NCBI GenBank assembly: GCA_949283785.1
Contig: CASDTR010000034.1
Coordinates: forward strand, 1 to 36,331
Direction of reading: 5' to 3'
Source of the DNA: an uncultured Oscillospiraceae bacterium
GTDB taxonomy: Bacteria > Bacillota > Clostridia > Oscillospirales > Acutalibacteraceae
DNA length: 36,331 bases
The notes beneath the pieces were generated by a model. That model ran no database searches. It had not been told where the DNA came from and saw nothing but the letters and a program-made list of their open reading frames with translations. A program made the translations under genes and the position numbers. Shown piece by piece: positions 15,193 through 22,501 of this stretch. The number at the start of each line of letters is the position of its first letter. Position 1 is the first letter of the stretch.

Positions 15193-16586
15193 TTAAGTGT
15201 TTTGAGATTGCAGGGCGTGACTCTTTTTCAGATGTTCACGTTCATACAGCAGCAATGCCAAAGACATAATAAATGCCAGACCGTCGGCCGCCGGACCGGT
15301 CCAGAGAACGCCCTCAACGCCCAAAACTTCAGGCAAAAGGAGCGCTGCGGGAACAAAAAAGATGATCTGACGGGCCAAGGACAAAATTGCAGATTTAACG
15401 GGCTTGCCCACAGCCTGCAGATATACGGCAATAACGGTCTGGAAGCCTGTCAGCGGGCAGAGCATCAGGAAAATGCGGAAGGCCTTGACGGCAAATTCGT
15501 TATAAAGAGCTTCCTCGGAGCCAAAAAGGGAGATAACGCTCATGGGTGCAAATTGGAACAGAAGGAAAGCCAAAACAGAAATGACTTCCGAAGCTATGAG
15601 GGAAATTTCCAAAGCCTTTTTCACTCTGCGGTAATTCATTGCCCCGTAGTTAAAGCCGATGATAGGCTGAGCGCCCGTAGCGATTCCCAGCAGAATTGAA
15701 ATCAAGATTTGATTGACCTTCATAACGATGCCCGTAGCAGTCAGGGGAATATCGGAACCGTAAACGGATTGTGCGCCGTATTGAGCCAACAGATTATTTG
15801 TCAGCGCCATGACTATTGTAATGGCAAATTGGGTAATAAAGCTGCTTAAACCGAAGACGACGATATTGCCGCAGGTTTTGCATTTGGGGCGGAATGCTTC
15901 GGTGCGAAGGTGTACGGTTTTAAAACGAGGCAAATAAATTACAGAAACCGTAAAGGAGGCAACCTGGCCTATAACTGTGGCAATTGCTGCGCCGCTGACG
16001 CCCATCTCAAATACGAAGATAAACACCGCGTCAAGAATTACATTGAGAACGGCGCCGATAATCATTGAGAACATGGCATATTTGGGGCTGCCGTCAGCGC
16101 GAATCATTGAATTTACGGCTCCTGAAATCATCATAAACGGCAGACCGATACCGATTATCCGGCCGTATTCCAGAGCATAGGAGCGCAAAGTATCAGTGGC
16201 TCCGAATAAGGTCAGGATAGGATCAATCCAGATTATGAACACGGCGGTCAGGATAATGCTTACTGCTGTCACAAGCATGACAGCGTTGCCGACCCCGCGC
16301 TGTGCATCCTTGATGTTTCCTTCACCTAATTTCAAGCTTAAAACGCCGCTCTTCCGTTGCCTATCATCATGGCCAGAGCCAGGGCGATAATTGTGATGGG
16401 AAAGACCACATTGGTGGCGCCGTTGCCCAAGTAGCCTACACCGTTGCCGATAAAGATTTGGTCAACAATGTTATACAGAGAGTTTACCAGCAGTGCGATG
16501 ACGCTGGGAACGGCAAATTTTAAAATCAGCCGTCCTATGGGTTCGGTGGCAAAGGGACTTTGCTTTTCAGACACTACAATGTCCAT
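15193..16586 (-). pseudogene. MATE-family multidrug efflux transporter, frameshifted
   Basis: Two adjacent frames together make one MATE protein of about 464 residues, the usual length. The 5' part begins at ATG 16584-16586 with AGGAG nine bases upstream (MDIVVSEKQSPFATEPIGRL) and runs through AVPSVIALLVNSLYNIVDQI to GNGRAAF, then stops. The 3' part continues in another frame with KLGEGNIKDAQRGVGNAV to the C-terminus at 15193. At the junction a T4 run (A4 at 16340-16343 on the plus strand) would, with one more T, read AAFLSLKLGEGN, the normal family sequence. The rest is intact, with about 12 hydrophobic helices. MATE proteins export cationic drugs by Na+ or H+ antiport. Either a recent mutation, an assembly error, or slippage. 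The MarR upstream is probably its repressor. Confidence 0.85.
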
Positions 16587-16604
16587 GGGTATACACTCCT
16601 CTAA

Positions 16605-16626
16605 AATATGTAACTTGTTACCTATT
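16605..16626 (-). promoter_or_regulatory. Candidate MarR operator in front of the MATE gene
   Basis: Read on the minus strand, 22 bases contain TAGGTAACAAGTTACATATT, with the perfect inverted repeat GTAAC-AA-GTTAC. It lies 18 bp before the MATE start codon. The same site, with four changes, overlaps the -10 box of the marR promoter at 17154-17175. Confidence 0.75.
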
Positions 16627-16633
16627 TGAATAT

Positions 16634-16673
16634 AAAAAAGGCAGCGAGCCAAAAAGACCCTCGGCTCGCTGCC
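16634..16673 (-). terminator. Terminator between marR and the MATE gene
   Basis: An 11-bp GC-rich stem GGCAGCGAGCC / GGCTCGCTGCC (16640-16650 with 16663-16673), followed on the minus strand by six U. It lies downstream of marR and upstream of the MATE operator, so much marR transcription should stop here. Confidence 0.85.
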
Positions 16674-16688
16674 AGGACCACACAGGTG

Positions 16689-17123
16689 TTAATTTGAATC
16701 AATGTTTTTCACAATTATATCCGCTATCAGGTTCAGTGATTCCCGTTGCTCTTCGGTCAGATTTCCGCACAGCTCATCAAAGACCTCCTTATCGTGGGCA
16801 AGGATCATCTTATGAATCCCGCAGGACTTTTCAGTGCAGATAATTTTCTTGTATCGCCGATCCTTTTGACTTGAAACGCACCGGACAAATCCTTTTTTCT
16901 CCAACTGCTGAATGTGCTTGGTCATGGCGGGATGAGTTATATGCTCAAGCTGTTCCAAATCATTCTGGTGTATTTCTGTTTCTCCGGCAGCTTCCAGACG
17001 GCTGATGGATCCCAGAACGCGAAGCTGGACCGATGTTAACCCCATTTTTTGAGCTTTTTCATCGAGCTTTTTACGAAACGCCCGATTTATAATAGCAATT
17101 TTTAATCCGAAAGGCATCATCAT
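16689..17123 (-). CDS. MarR-family transcriptional regulator
   Basis: 144 residues. Winged helix-turn-helix with MGLTSVQLRVLGSISRLE, then NDLEQLEHITHPAMTKHIQQLEKKGFVRCVSSQKDRRYKKIICTE (about 54-98); the recognition helix is THPAMTKHIQQLE and the wing carries SSQKDRRYK, the usual D-x-R motif. The terminal helices form the dimer interface. Three consecutive ATG codons at the start follow GAGGTG. MarR proteins typically repress their own gene and an adjacent efflux pump until a ligand binds; the matching operator sites at its own promoter and in front of the MATE gene support that here. Ligand unknown. Confidence 0.93.
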   Translation of the reverse strand: MMMPFGLKIAIINRAFRKKLDEKAQKMGLTSVQLRVLGSISRLEAAGETEIHQNDLEQLEHITHPAMTKHIQQLEKKGFVRCVSSQKDRRYKKIICTEKSCGIHKMILAHDKEVFDELCGNLTEEQRESLNLIADIIVKNIDSN

Positions 17124-17153
17124 AAAACAAACACCTCAATTGGCTTACTTTCG

Positions 17154-17201
17154 AATAGGTAACTGATTACTTATTATATTTGGTTTGCTGTTTCTTGTCA
17201 A
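17154..17201 (-). promoter_or_regulatory. marR promoter with overlapping operator
   Basis: On the minus strand the promoter is perfect: TTGACA (17201-17196), 17 bp, TATAAT (17178-17173). A 22-base site (17154-17175) containing TAGGTAACTGATTAC overlaps the -10 box and the start point. It matches the site before the MATE gene, so MarR binding would block RNA polymerase (autorepression). Confidence 0.85.
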
Positions 17202-17410
17202 GGCCTCAGTCCTGCAAGAGGAGGATAAATTTTATCGCAGCCCTGTTCGTGCATGGCCGATGCGCACTGAATTATTCGTTGTTAAAGCTTTTCGAGCAGC
17301 GTCGGAAGCAGAAGAAAAATAAAAATTTGCATAAATTATCTCCGCCTGCAAAAATGAAAAGCCGCACATAACCTTCTCTCTGTGCTGCTGCTTTCGGATA
17401 TACGAGAATA
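17202..17410. other. Intergenic stretch without a recognised gene
   Basis: Between the marR promoter and the terminator at 17411 I see no convincing gene, tRNA or riboswitch. The only notable item is a 16-codon minus-strand frame (17282-17332, MQIFIFLLLPTLLEKL) with GGCGGAG upstream, too short to call. Confidence 0.5.
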
Positions 17411-17449
17411 AAAAGCTCCCGTCTCATTCCTGAGGAATCAAACGGGAGC
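17411..17449 (-). terminator. Terminator of the cation ATPase gene
   Basis: An 8-bp stem GCTCCCGT / ACGGGAGC (17415-17422 with 17442-17449), extended inside by ATTCC-TGA-GGAAT, and followed on the minus strand by a U run. It lies about 100 bp beyond the ATPase stop codon. Confidence 0.8.
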
Positions 17450-17515
17450 CGTGCGGACTTTGAAATCAGTCAGGCGACAGCAGATTATTTATCAGCTTAT
17501 CTTTTGTCAAGATAT

Positions 17516-17543
17516 AGCCCTGCGGTTTTTGCTGTTTTAAGTT
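17516..17543 (+). repeat. 28-bp direct repeat, copy 2
   Basis: Identical to 14562-14589. This copy has only the right arm of the ferredoxin-type terminator; the left arm is absent. It lies 4 bp beyond the stop of the minus-strand ATPase gene, a position parallel to copy 1 beyond the cytidylate-kinase-like gene. Confidence 0.95.
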
Positions 17544-17547
17544 GCTT

Positions 17548-20190
17548 TTATTTGCGGTGCTTTGCTGCTGTGCGCTGGATTGCCTTTACGATTTCAACTA
17601 TTGGTATTACCGAGAATGCAAGTGCCAGGGATACCGCATATTCCTCAAGTGAGATGTGCTCAAATTGAAACGCGTTTGAAAGGAACGGTATATATATTAC
17701 CGCGGCGGTGAGGACGAGAGAGGCTACCATTGCGCCGAAAATGTAGAAATTGTGGTGTTTGAGAGTGAATATTGAGCTTGTTCTCGAGCGCATGTTGTAG
17801 GAGTGGAAAATCTCAGCCATGGACATCGTCAGGAAAGCCATTGTGATGCCGTCGGGGCTGTTGGTGATTTCCCAGACGCCCGCTTCCATAAAGTGTCCGA
17901 TAAAGTAGGAGGCAAGGGTAACTACTGAAACCAGTATACCCTGATATGCTACGTCGAAGCCCATGCCGCCTGCAAAAATTCCGTCGGAGGGGTTGCGGGG
18001 CTTTCGCTTCATAAGATCGGGTTCGCCTTTTTCCATGCCCAAGGCAAGGGCGGGGAAAGTGTCGGTGATGAGGTTTATCCAAAGGATATGGACGGGCTCG
18101 AGTATGGTAAAGCCCAAAAGTGTGGCGGTGAAAATGGAGATGACCTCACTGAGGTTTGACGCAAGAAGGAACTGGATGGATTTACGGATATTGTCGTAAA
18201 TCTTTCTGCCCTCTTCAACTGCGGCTACGATTGTGGTAAAGTTGTCGTCGGCAAGGACCATGTCGGCAACGTTCTTAGTAACGTCGGTGCCCGTAATGCC
18301 CATGCCGATGCCTATGTCGGCGCTCTTAATTGAAGGCGCGTCGTTTACTCCGTCGCCTGTCATTGCGGTTACATAGCCGTTTTTGCGCCATGCGTTTACT
18401 ATCTGCACCTTGTGTTCAGGCTGGACGCGGGCGTAAACGGAGAATTCTTCGACGCGTTTTTCAAACTCCTCTGCGGACATTTCCGAAAGCTCAGAACCTG
18501 TAACGGCCTGAGAAGCGCTGTCGATTATTCCCAGCTCCATGGCTATTGCAACGGCGGTATCCTTATGGTCGCCGGTTATCATAATGGGGCGTATGCCCGC
18601 TTCCCTGCACTCTTTAATTGAGGCTACGACTTCGGGGCGAACAGGGTCTATCATACCAGTAAGGCCTATAAAGACAAGGTCGTTTTCCAGATTTTCGGGA
18701 GCAAAGCTTTCGGGCTCCGAGGGGTATTCCCTGTATGCCGCGGCGAGGACTCGCAGGGCCCTGTCGGCCATTGCTTTGTTCCGGGAATCTATTTTCTCTC
18801 TTATTTCGTCGGTCATATCAATGACGGCGCCGTTTTCACCGAGGTACTTTGTGCAGCGGCTTAAGACTACGTCCGGGGCTCCCTTAGTATACTGGATAAA
18901 GCCGTTATCGGTGCGGTGGACGGTGGACATCATCTTTCTCATGGAGTCAAAGGGAGCTTCGCCGATTCTCGGGGACTGCTCTTTCATATCATTTTTATTG
19001 AGGCCGAGGGAAAGGGCATAGGAGACGAGCGCGGCCTCCGTAGGCTCTCCCGTCACTTCACCGTCGCTTTGGACTTCGGCGTCGGTGCAAAGGGACATGG
19101 TTCTGGCAAGAAGCTGTTCGTCTGATGAAAAGCTTTCAACGACGGTCATTTTGTTTTGAGTGAGTGTGCCTGTTTTGTCGGAGCAGATTATCTGAGCGCA
19201 GCCGAGAGTTTCAACGGCCGTAAGTTTTCTGATAACTGCGTTGCGCTTTGACATACCCGTAACGCCCATTGAAAGGACGATGGTGACAACAGTGGCGAGG
19301 CCTTCGGGAATGGCCGCAACGGCAAGGCTGACGGCTACCATAAAGGTGTTGATTGCCGTTGTGAAAGTGAAATCTCCCGCGCGGACAAAGGAAAATACAA
19401 AGATAAAAGCACATATGCCCAGAACGATGAAGGAGAGGATCTTGCTCAGCTGTGAGAGCTTTTTCTGCAATGGGGTCTGTCCTTCCTCGGCAGTTGTAAT
19501 GGCAGAGGCGATTTTGCCCATTTCCGTCTCCATACCCGTTTTTGTTACAACGGCTTTTCCGCGTCCGTAAACAACGGTGCTGCCCATGTAGGCCATATTT
19601 TTTCTGTCGCCTAATGGAACGTCCTTACCGTCGGAGGGAAGCAGCTTTTCCATTATTTTTCCCGCTGGAACGGATTCGCCCGTAAGAGCTGCCTCTTCGA
19701 TTTTAAGGCTTGCGCTTTCGATAATTCGGCAGTCGGCGGGAACAGCGTCGCCTGCTTCCAGGAGCACTATATCGCCGGGAACCATTTCGGCGCTTTTTAC
19801 CTGCTCTATCTCCCCGTTGCGGAGCACCTTGGAGGTGGCGGCGGTCATTTTCTGAAGGGCTTCAATGGCCTTTTCCGCCTTGCTCTCCTGATAGACTCCC
19901 AAAACGGCGTTCACTATTACTACAAACAGGATAATAAATACATCTGCAAAGGACTCGTCTGCGTAGGCAGCGGTAATGCCTGAAACAACGGCGGCCGCCA
20001 GAAGGATAATTATCATGGGGTCGGAGAGCTGTTCAAGGAATCTGCGCAAAAGGGATTTGCCCTTTGCCTTTTCAAGCTCGTTTCTGCCGTATTTTTCAAG
20101 GCGTTCAGAGGCCTGGGAAGAACTTAGACCCTCCGGTACGGCGTCAAGGTCCTTCATGACCTGTTCGGCTTCTTCAAGATAGAATTTCAT
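17548..20190 (-). CDS. P2-type cation ATPase (calcium-ATPase-like), probable Mn2+/Ca2+ exporter
   Basis: 880 residues from the ATG at 20188-20190; the ATG nine bases upstream has no room for its AAAGG site. N-terminal cation-ATPase domain (3-60), A-domain ALTGESVPAG (168-177), M4 AAIPEGLATVV (292-302), phosphorylation motif CSDKTGTLTQNK (336-347), N-domain TKGAPDVVL, P-domain MITGDHKDTA and TGDGVNDAPSIKSADIGIGMG. M5 LLASNLSEVISIF and M6 INLITDTFPALALG keep the Asn/Glu and Asn/Asp ligands of SERCA-type pumps. About ten membrane helices. Family annotation is calcium-transporting ATPase, but the riboswitch in its leader points to Mn2+ export, as for riboswitch-controlled P-type ATPases in lactococci (recalled). 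Acts in the plasma membrane. Monocistronic. Confidence 0.93.
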   Translation of the reverse strand: MKFYLEEAEQVMKDLDAVPEGLSSSQASERLEKYGRNELEKAKGKSLLRRFLEQLSDPMIIILLAAAVVSGITAAYADESFADVFIILFVVIVNAVLGVYQESKAEKAIEALQKMTAATSKVLRNGEIEQVKSAEMVPGDIVLLEAGDAVPADCRIIESASLKIEEAALTGESVPAGKIMEKLLPSDGKDVPLGDRKNMAYMGSTVVYGRGKAVVTKTGMETEMGKIASAITTAEEGQTPLQKKLSQLSKILSFIVLGICAFIFVFSFVRAGDFTFTTAINTFMVAVSLAVAAIPEGLATVVTIVLSMGVTGMSKRNAVIRKLTAVETLGCAQIICSDKTGTLTQNKMTVVESFSSDEQLLARTMSLCTDAEVQSDGEVTGEPTEAALVSYALSLGLNKNDMKEQSPRIGEAPFDSMRKMMSTVHRTDNGFIQYTKGAPDVVLSRCTKYLGENGAVIDMTDEIREKIDSRNKAMADRALRVLAAAYREYPSEPESFAPENLENDLVFIGLTGMIDPVRPEVVASIKECREAGIRPIMITGDHKDTAVAIAMELGIIDSASQAVTGSELSEMSAEEFEKRVEEFSVYARVQPEHKVQIVNAWRKNGYVTAMTGDGVNDAPSIKSADIGIGMGITGTDVTKNVADMVLADDNFTTIVAAVEEGRKIYDNIRKSIQFLLASNLSEVISIFTATLLGFTILEPVHILWINLITDTFPALALGMEKGEPDLMKRKPRNPSDGIFAGGMGFDVAYQGILVSVVTLASYFIGHFMEAGVWEITNSPDGITMAFLTMSMAEIFHSYNMRSRTSSIFTLKHHNFYIFGAMVASLVLTAAVIYIPFLSNAFQFEHISLEEYAVSLALAFSVIPIVEIVKAIQRTAAKHRK

Positions 20191-20223
20191 ATTCCGCATC
20201 CTTTCAATTTTTTCGGTTAAAAC

Positions 20224-20258
20224 AAAAAAGACCCTCAGCAGTAACCTGCCAAAGGTCT
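20224..20258 (-). terminator. Riboswitch expression-platform terminator
   Basis: On the minus strand AGACCTTTGGCAG pairs with CTGCTGAGGGTCT over 13 bp including G-U pairs (plus-strand 20229-20258, 4-base loop), followed by six U. Its 5' arm is the AAGACCTTTGG segment of the aptamer, so aptamer folding and terminator folding exclude each other. The ATPase start is 34 bp downstream. Confidence 0.85.
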
Positions 20259-20367
20259 TGCTACCTGCGTTTTATCCTGCGGCAGGTCGTCCGGCCAGCT
20301 TAAAAAGCGGCTGTTGACCGGATGATTGCTATTCGCAAAAGCTACTCCCCTTCGGTAAAAACCAAAG
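20246..20367 (-). promoter_or_regulatory. yybP-ykoY family (Mn2+) riboswitch aptamer
   Basis: Read on the minus strand, the leader carries the two diagnostic conserved segments of the yybP-ykoY element: AAGGGGAGTAGC near its 5' side (plus-strand 20341-20352) and AAGACCTTTGGC near the 3' side (20248-20259). Between them is a variable stem region with TCCGGTC/GGCCGGA-type pairing. Known members bind Mn2+ and switch on exporters (MntP, YoaB). Here the terminator overlaps the 3' conserved segment, so Mn2+ binding would prevent termination and raise ATPase expression. Boundaries are approximate; identification rests on motif memory, not on a covariance model. Confidence 0.85.
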
Positions 20368-20392
20368 TGAACATGTTTTAATCTCTGATTTA

Positions 20393-20420
20393 ATATTATC
20401 ACTATTAACTGTTTAGTCAA
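20393..20420 (-). promoter_or_regulatory. Promoter of the riboswitch-ATPase transcript
   Basis: On the minus strand, TTGACT (20420-20415), 16 bp, TAATAT (20398-20393). Transcription would begin shortly before the riboswitch. Confidence 0.75.
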
Positions 20421-20474
20421 GGAAGAAGGAAACATATTTACAATTCATTTACAATATTTGAATAATCTTTCAAA

Positions 20475-20930
20475 TTATTCCTCATTGAAAATGACAGCTT
20501 CCAGGGCTTTTGCAGCGTCGGCTACGATGTCTGCACAGGGACGTTTTTTGTAGTATTCTGCGGTACGCTCGTCGGGAGTTGCCGTTTCCTTTTTCGATTT
20601 ATCAAGACCTAAAAGCTCACGGCAGACAATGGAGCGGTTTGTCTTTTTAAATTCCTCCGCTACCTTTTGAACGGTTTCATATGTGTGCTTTTTTGCCTGT
20701 CTATCGTTAGGGTCAAGGCTTCCTACCTTCATTCCTACAACTATTGCCGCAGCATTCACAGCGCCGCAGACCTCCCTCATTCTGCCTACTCCGCCTCCGA
20801 GACCGGAAGCTATAAGCGTAGCCGTTTTTTCATCAAGACCTATTAAGTCGGCGTAAGCCAGTAAAACTGCCTGTGAACAGTTGCAGCCTGACTTAAAATT
20901 TTCAACAGCCTTTTCAACTCTGCTTTCCAT
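20475..20930 (-). CDS. C-GCAxxG-C-C family redox-type protein
   Basis: 151 residues. The N-terminus has CNCSQAVLLAYADLIGLD (16-33), the glycine-rich GLGGGVGRMREVCGAVNAAAIVVG segment (43-66) and C-terminal cysteines at CRELLGLD and PCADIVADAAKALE. These spaced cysteines define the C-GCAxxG-C-C family, common in anaerobes and sometimes containing selenocysteine; here all positions are Cys codons. The role is unknown, presumably metal or redox binding in the cytoplasm. A ribosome binding site GGAGGTAA lies just upstream of the ATG. The gene stands alone, with its 3' end near the ATPase promoter region. Confidence 0.92.
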   Translation of the reverse strand: MESRVEKAVENFKSGCNCSQAVLLAYADLIGLDEKTATLIASGLGGGVGRMREVCGAVNAAAIVVGMKVGSLDPNDRQAKKHTYETVQKVAEEFKKTNRSIVCRELLGLDKSKKETATPDERTAEYYKKRPCADIVADAAKALEAVIFNEE

Positions 20931-21031
20931 TTGATTTACCTCCGATATATTAAAATACTTTGTTGATTTTCCGCCGAAGAGTATAGCACTTTATCATGCG
21001 AAAGTCAATTAAAGACAAGTTGTAAATGTGA

Positions 21032-21061
21032 TTGACATATGCGTTATTCATATAATATAAT
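21032..21061 (+). promoter_or_regulatory. Promoter of the secreted-protein operon
   Basis: TTGACA (21032-21037), 18 bp, TATAAT (21056-21061). The start would be near 21068, leaving an untranslated leader of about 130 bases before the gene at 21199. Confidence 0.8.
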
Positions 21062-21145
21062 GAAAATTATAGAAAAAACTGTTTGATTTAACGGATGTGA
21101 GAGGAGCGATAGAATAAATACTTAAAACATTTTGAGGCTGTCGAT

Positions 21146-21193
21146 ATGAGTCTGTAAGTGAGGATTTCCTAAAATAATGGAAATTTTAGGAGG
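21146..21193 (+). promoter_or_regulatory. Leader with mini-ORF and hairpin covering the ribosome binding site
   Basis: A three-codon frame ATG AGT CTG TAA (21146-21157, Met-Ser-Leu) has GAGG eight bases upstream. Eleven bases later an 8-bp stem CCTAAAAT / ATTTTAGG (21168-21175 with 21183-21190), extendable by up to three pairs, places the AGGAGG site (21188-21193) in its 3' arm. This suggests translational control of the secreted protein; it is inference from fold and position. Confidence 0.45.
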
Positions 21194-21198
21194 TTTTT

Positions 21199-22242
21199 AT
21201 GAAAAGGTTAGTTGTTAAATTATCTGCATTAGTTACTCTTATAACACTCTTTGTATTGCCGCTAACTATACCTGCGTCTGCTGTAAACGCATATGATGTA
21301 AGTGACTTTGCATTTAAGACAATTAGAGACAATTCGGAAATTGTTGTTTTTGACAATCAATCGTTAACTTTAATGTCAAAAAGAATGAGACTTGTTTCTG
21401 ATCAGGAAAAATTTAGTAAGGTTATGGAGGAATGTAATATACCAAATGCGGCACGCCTAAACATAGTTAAAAATTTGGCGAATAATTTTGATGCCGTTTC
21501 AGGAGTATCTTCATCTACCGAATATGTTAAAGTAGATAAGAATGGTAACCAAACTGTTATGAATAAAGCCGATTGTTTAAAAGCCGCGGCAGAATCTAAA
21601 AATAATGTTTCATCTGGAAATCATGTGTCTGATAATGGATACATGCAAATGGGAACTCTGGTAATACAAGTTTCTAAAGATTACCAACCGCAGGGAACAT
21701 GCTGTGTTATTTCATCTGCATTGTGGCTTACACCCCCTCTATTTAGATCACGCGATGCGTTTTCTGTTGGTTCTCGTTTTATAACATGGGAGGGTATAGA
21801 CAGCGGGAAATTTGAAGGCAGCCTTTTTTACGATTTGGAACAAAAAAATTATGTGACAGGCCAAAGATCCGTAACCGAATTACTTGAGGAACCGATTCCC
21901 GGACCTAAAAAAGTGCTTGATGAAGAAGGTTTCTTTTTTGAGTTCTCATTGCCGAAAAATTCATCTTCAACTATTAATTCTAGTGGAATAAAAAACGGAA
22001 TAGATATGATCTACTCAAATATTAATATTGTTATTGGCGGATATGGTAAAGTGATTTATCCTACGGTTCCTCAAAATATTTCTGTAACAAGTACATATGT
22101 TCATATAAGATTAGGAATAGATTTAGGTTTTGAATTTACGTGGGATGGAGAAAATCTTGGTGTTTCTGTGCCGTTTAGCATTAAAATATTAGAAGATGAG
22201 TATTTATACTATTTGCCGTTCGAATATTTTCCCAATATTTAA
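21199..22242 (+). CDS. Unknown secreted protein
   Basis: 347 residues with a clear signal peptide (MKRLVVKLSALVTLITLFVL, cleavage likely after PASA at about residue 28), so it is exported. The mature part has a helical N-terminal half (SLTLMSKRMRLVSDQEKFSK, NAARLNIVKNLANNFDAV), then a segment with CCVISSALWLTPPLFRSRD, then a beta-rich C-terminal half ending YYLPFEYFPNI. The WLTxPxxRxxD motif vaguely resembles uncharacterised secreted proteins of gut Clostridia that I recall, without a known function. There is no LPXTG anchor, catalytic motif or repeat. Base composition is about 35-38% GC in sampled stretches, clearly below neighbouring genes, suggesting transfer or relaxed selection. It leads a three-gene operon with two small membrane proteins. 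Confidence 0.8.
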   Translation: MKRLVVKLSALVTLITLFVLPLTIPASAVNAYDVSDFAFKTIRDNSEIVVFDNQSLTLMSKRMRLVSDQEKFSKVMEECNIPNAARLNIVKNLANNFDAVSGVSSSTEYVKVDKNGNQTVMNKADCLKAAAESKNNVSSGNHVSDNGYMQMGTLVIQVSKDYQPQGTCCVISSALWLTPPLFRSRDAFSVGSRFITWEGIDSGKFEGSLFYDLEQKNYVTGQRSVTELLEEPIPGPKKVLDEEGFFFEFSLPKNSSSTINSSGIKNGIDMIYSNINIVIGGYGKVIYPTVPQNISVTSTYVHIRLGIDLGFEFTWDGENLGVSVPFSIKILEDEYLYYLPFEYFPNI

Positions 22243-22259
22243 TATGAGGATAAGAGAAT

Positions 22260-22481
22260 ATGAAATATAAATATTTATTTGGTTCGATCGTTGTGGTTTT
22301 CATCTGGTTTTTGATTTCTTTACGTATGGATAATGATTCTGTGTGCGCTACGATGATTTTTTATCCTCCCTGCGTGATTTTTATTATGTTATGCTATATT
22401 ATCGGTCTCTTAAAAGATATGAAGTCAAAGCCCGATTCTGAAGAAAACCATGAAGAAGATGATAAAAATACGAACAGTTAA
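22260..22481 (+). CDS. Small two-helix membrane protein, paralogue 1
   Basis: 73 residues. Two hydrophobic helices at about 5-21 (YLFGSIVVVFIWFLISL) and 30-50 (TMIFYPPCVIFIMLCYIIGLL), then an acidic/polar tail (KDMKSKPDSEENHEEDDKNTNS). Starts 17 bp after the secreted-protein gene. It is a paralogue of the next gene: both share KYL[FY]GS near the start and an identical CYIIGLLKD after helix 2. No family recognised. Pairing with a secreted protein is the layout of toxin/immunity or secretion-accessory genes, but nothing here proves either. Confidence 0.75.
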   Translation: MKYKYLFGSIVVVFIWFLISLRMDNDSVCATMIFYPPCVIFIMLCYIIGLLKDMKSKPDSEENHEEDDKNTNS

Positions 22482-22501
22482 TATTTTAGAGGAGTAAACT
22501 T

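Noticed and set aside
14674-15699. A 341-codon plus-strand frame opposite the cytidylate-kinase-like and MATE genes
   Set aside because: It is antisense to two recognisable protein families, has no ribosome binding site and its sequence shows no domain.
17282-17332. 16-codon hydrophobic frame MQIFIFLLLPTLLEKL on the minus strand with GGCGGAG upstream
   Set aside because: Could be a small membrane peptide, but it is too short and has no promoter, partner or paralogue to support it.
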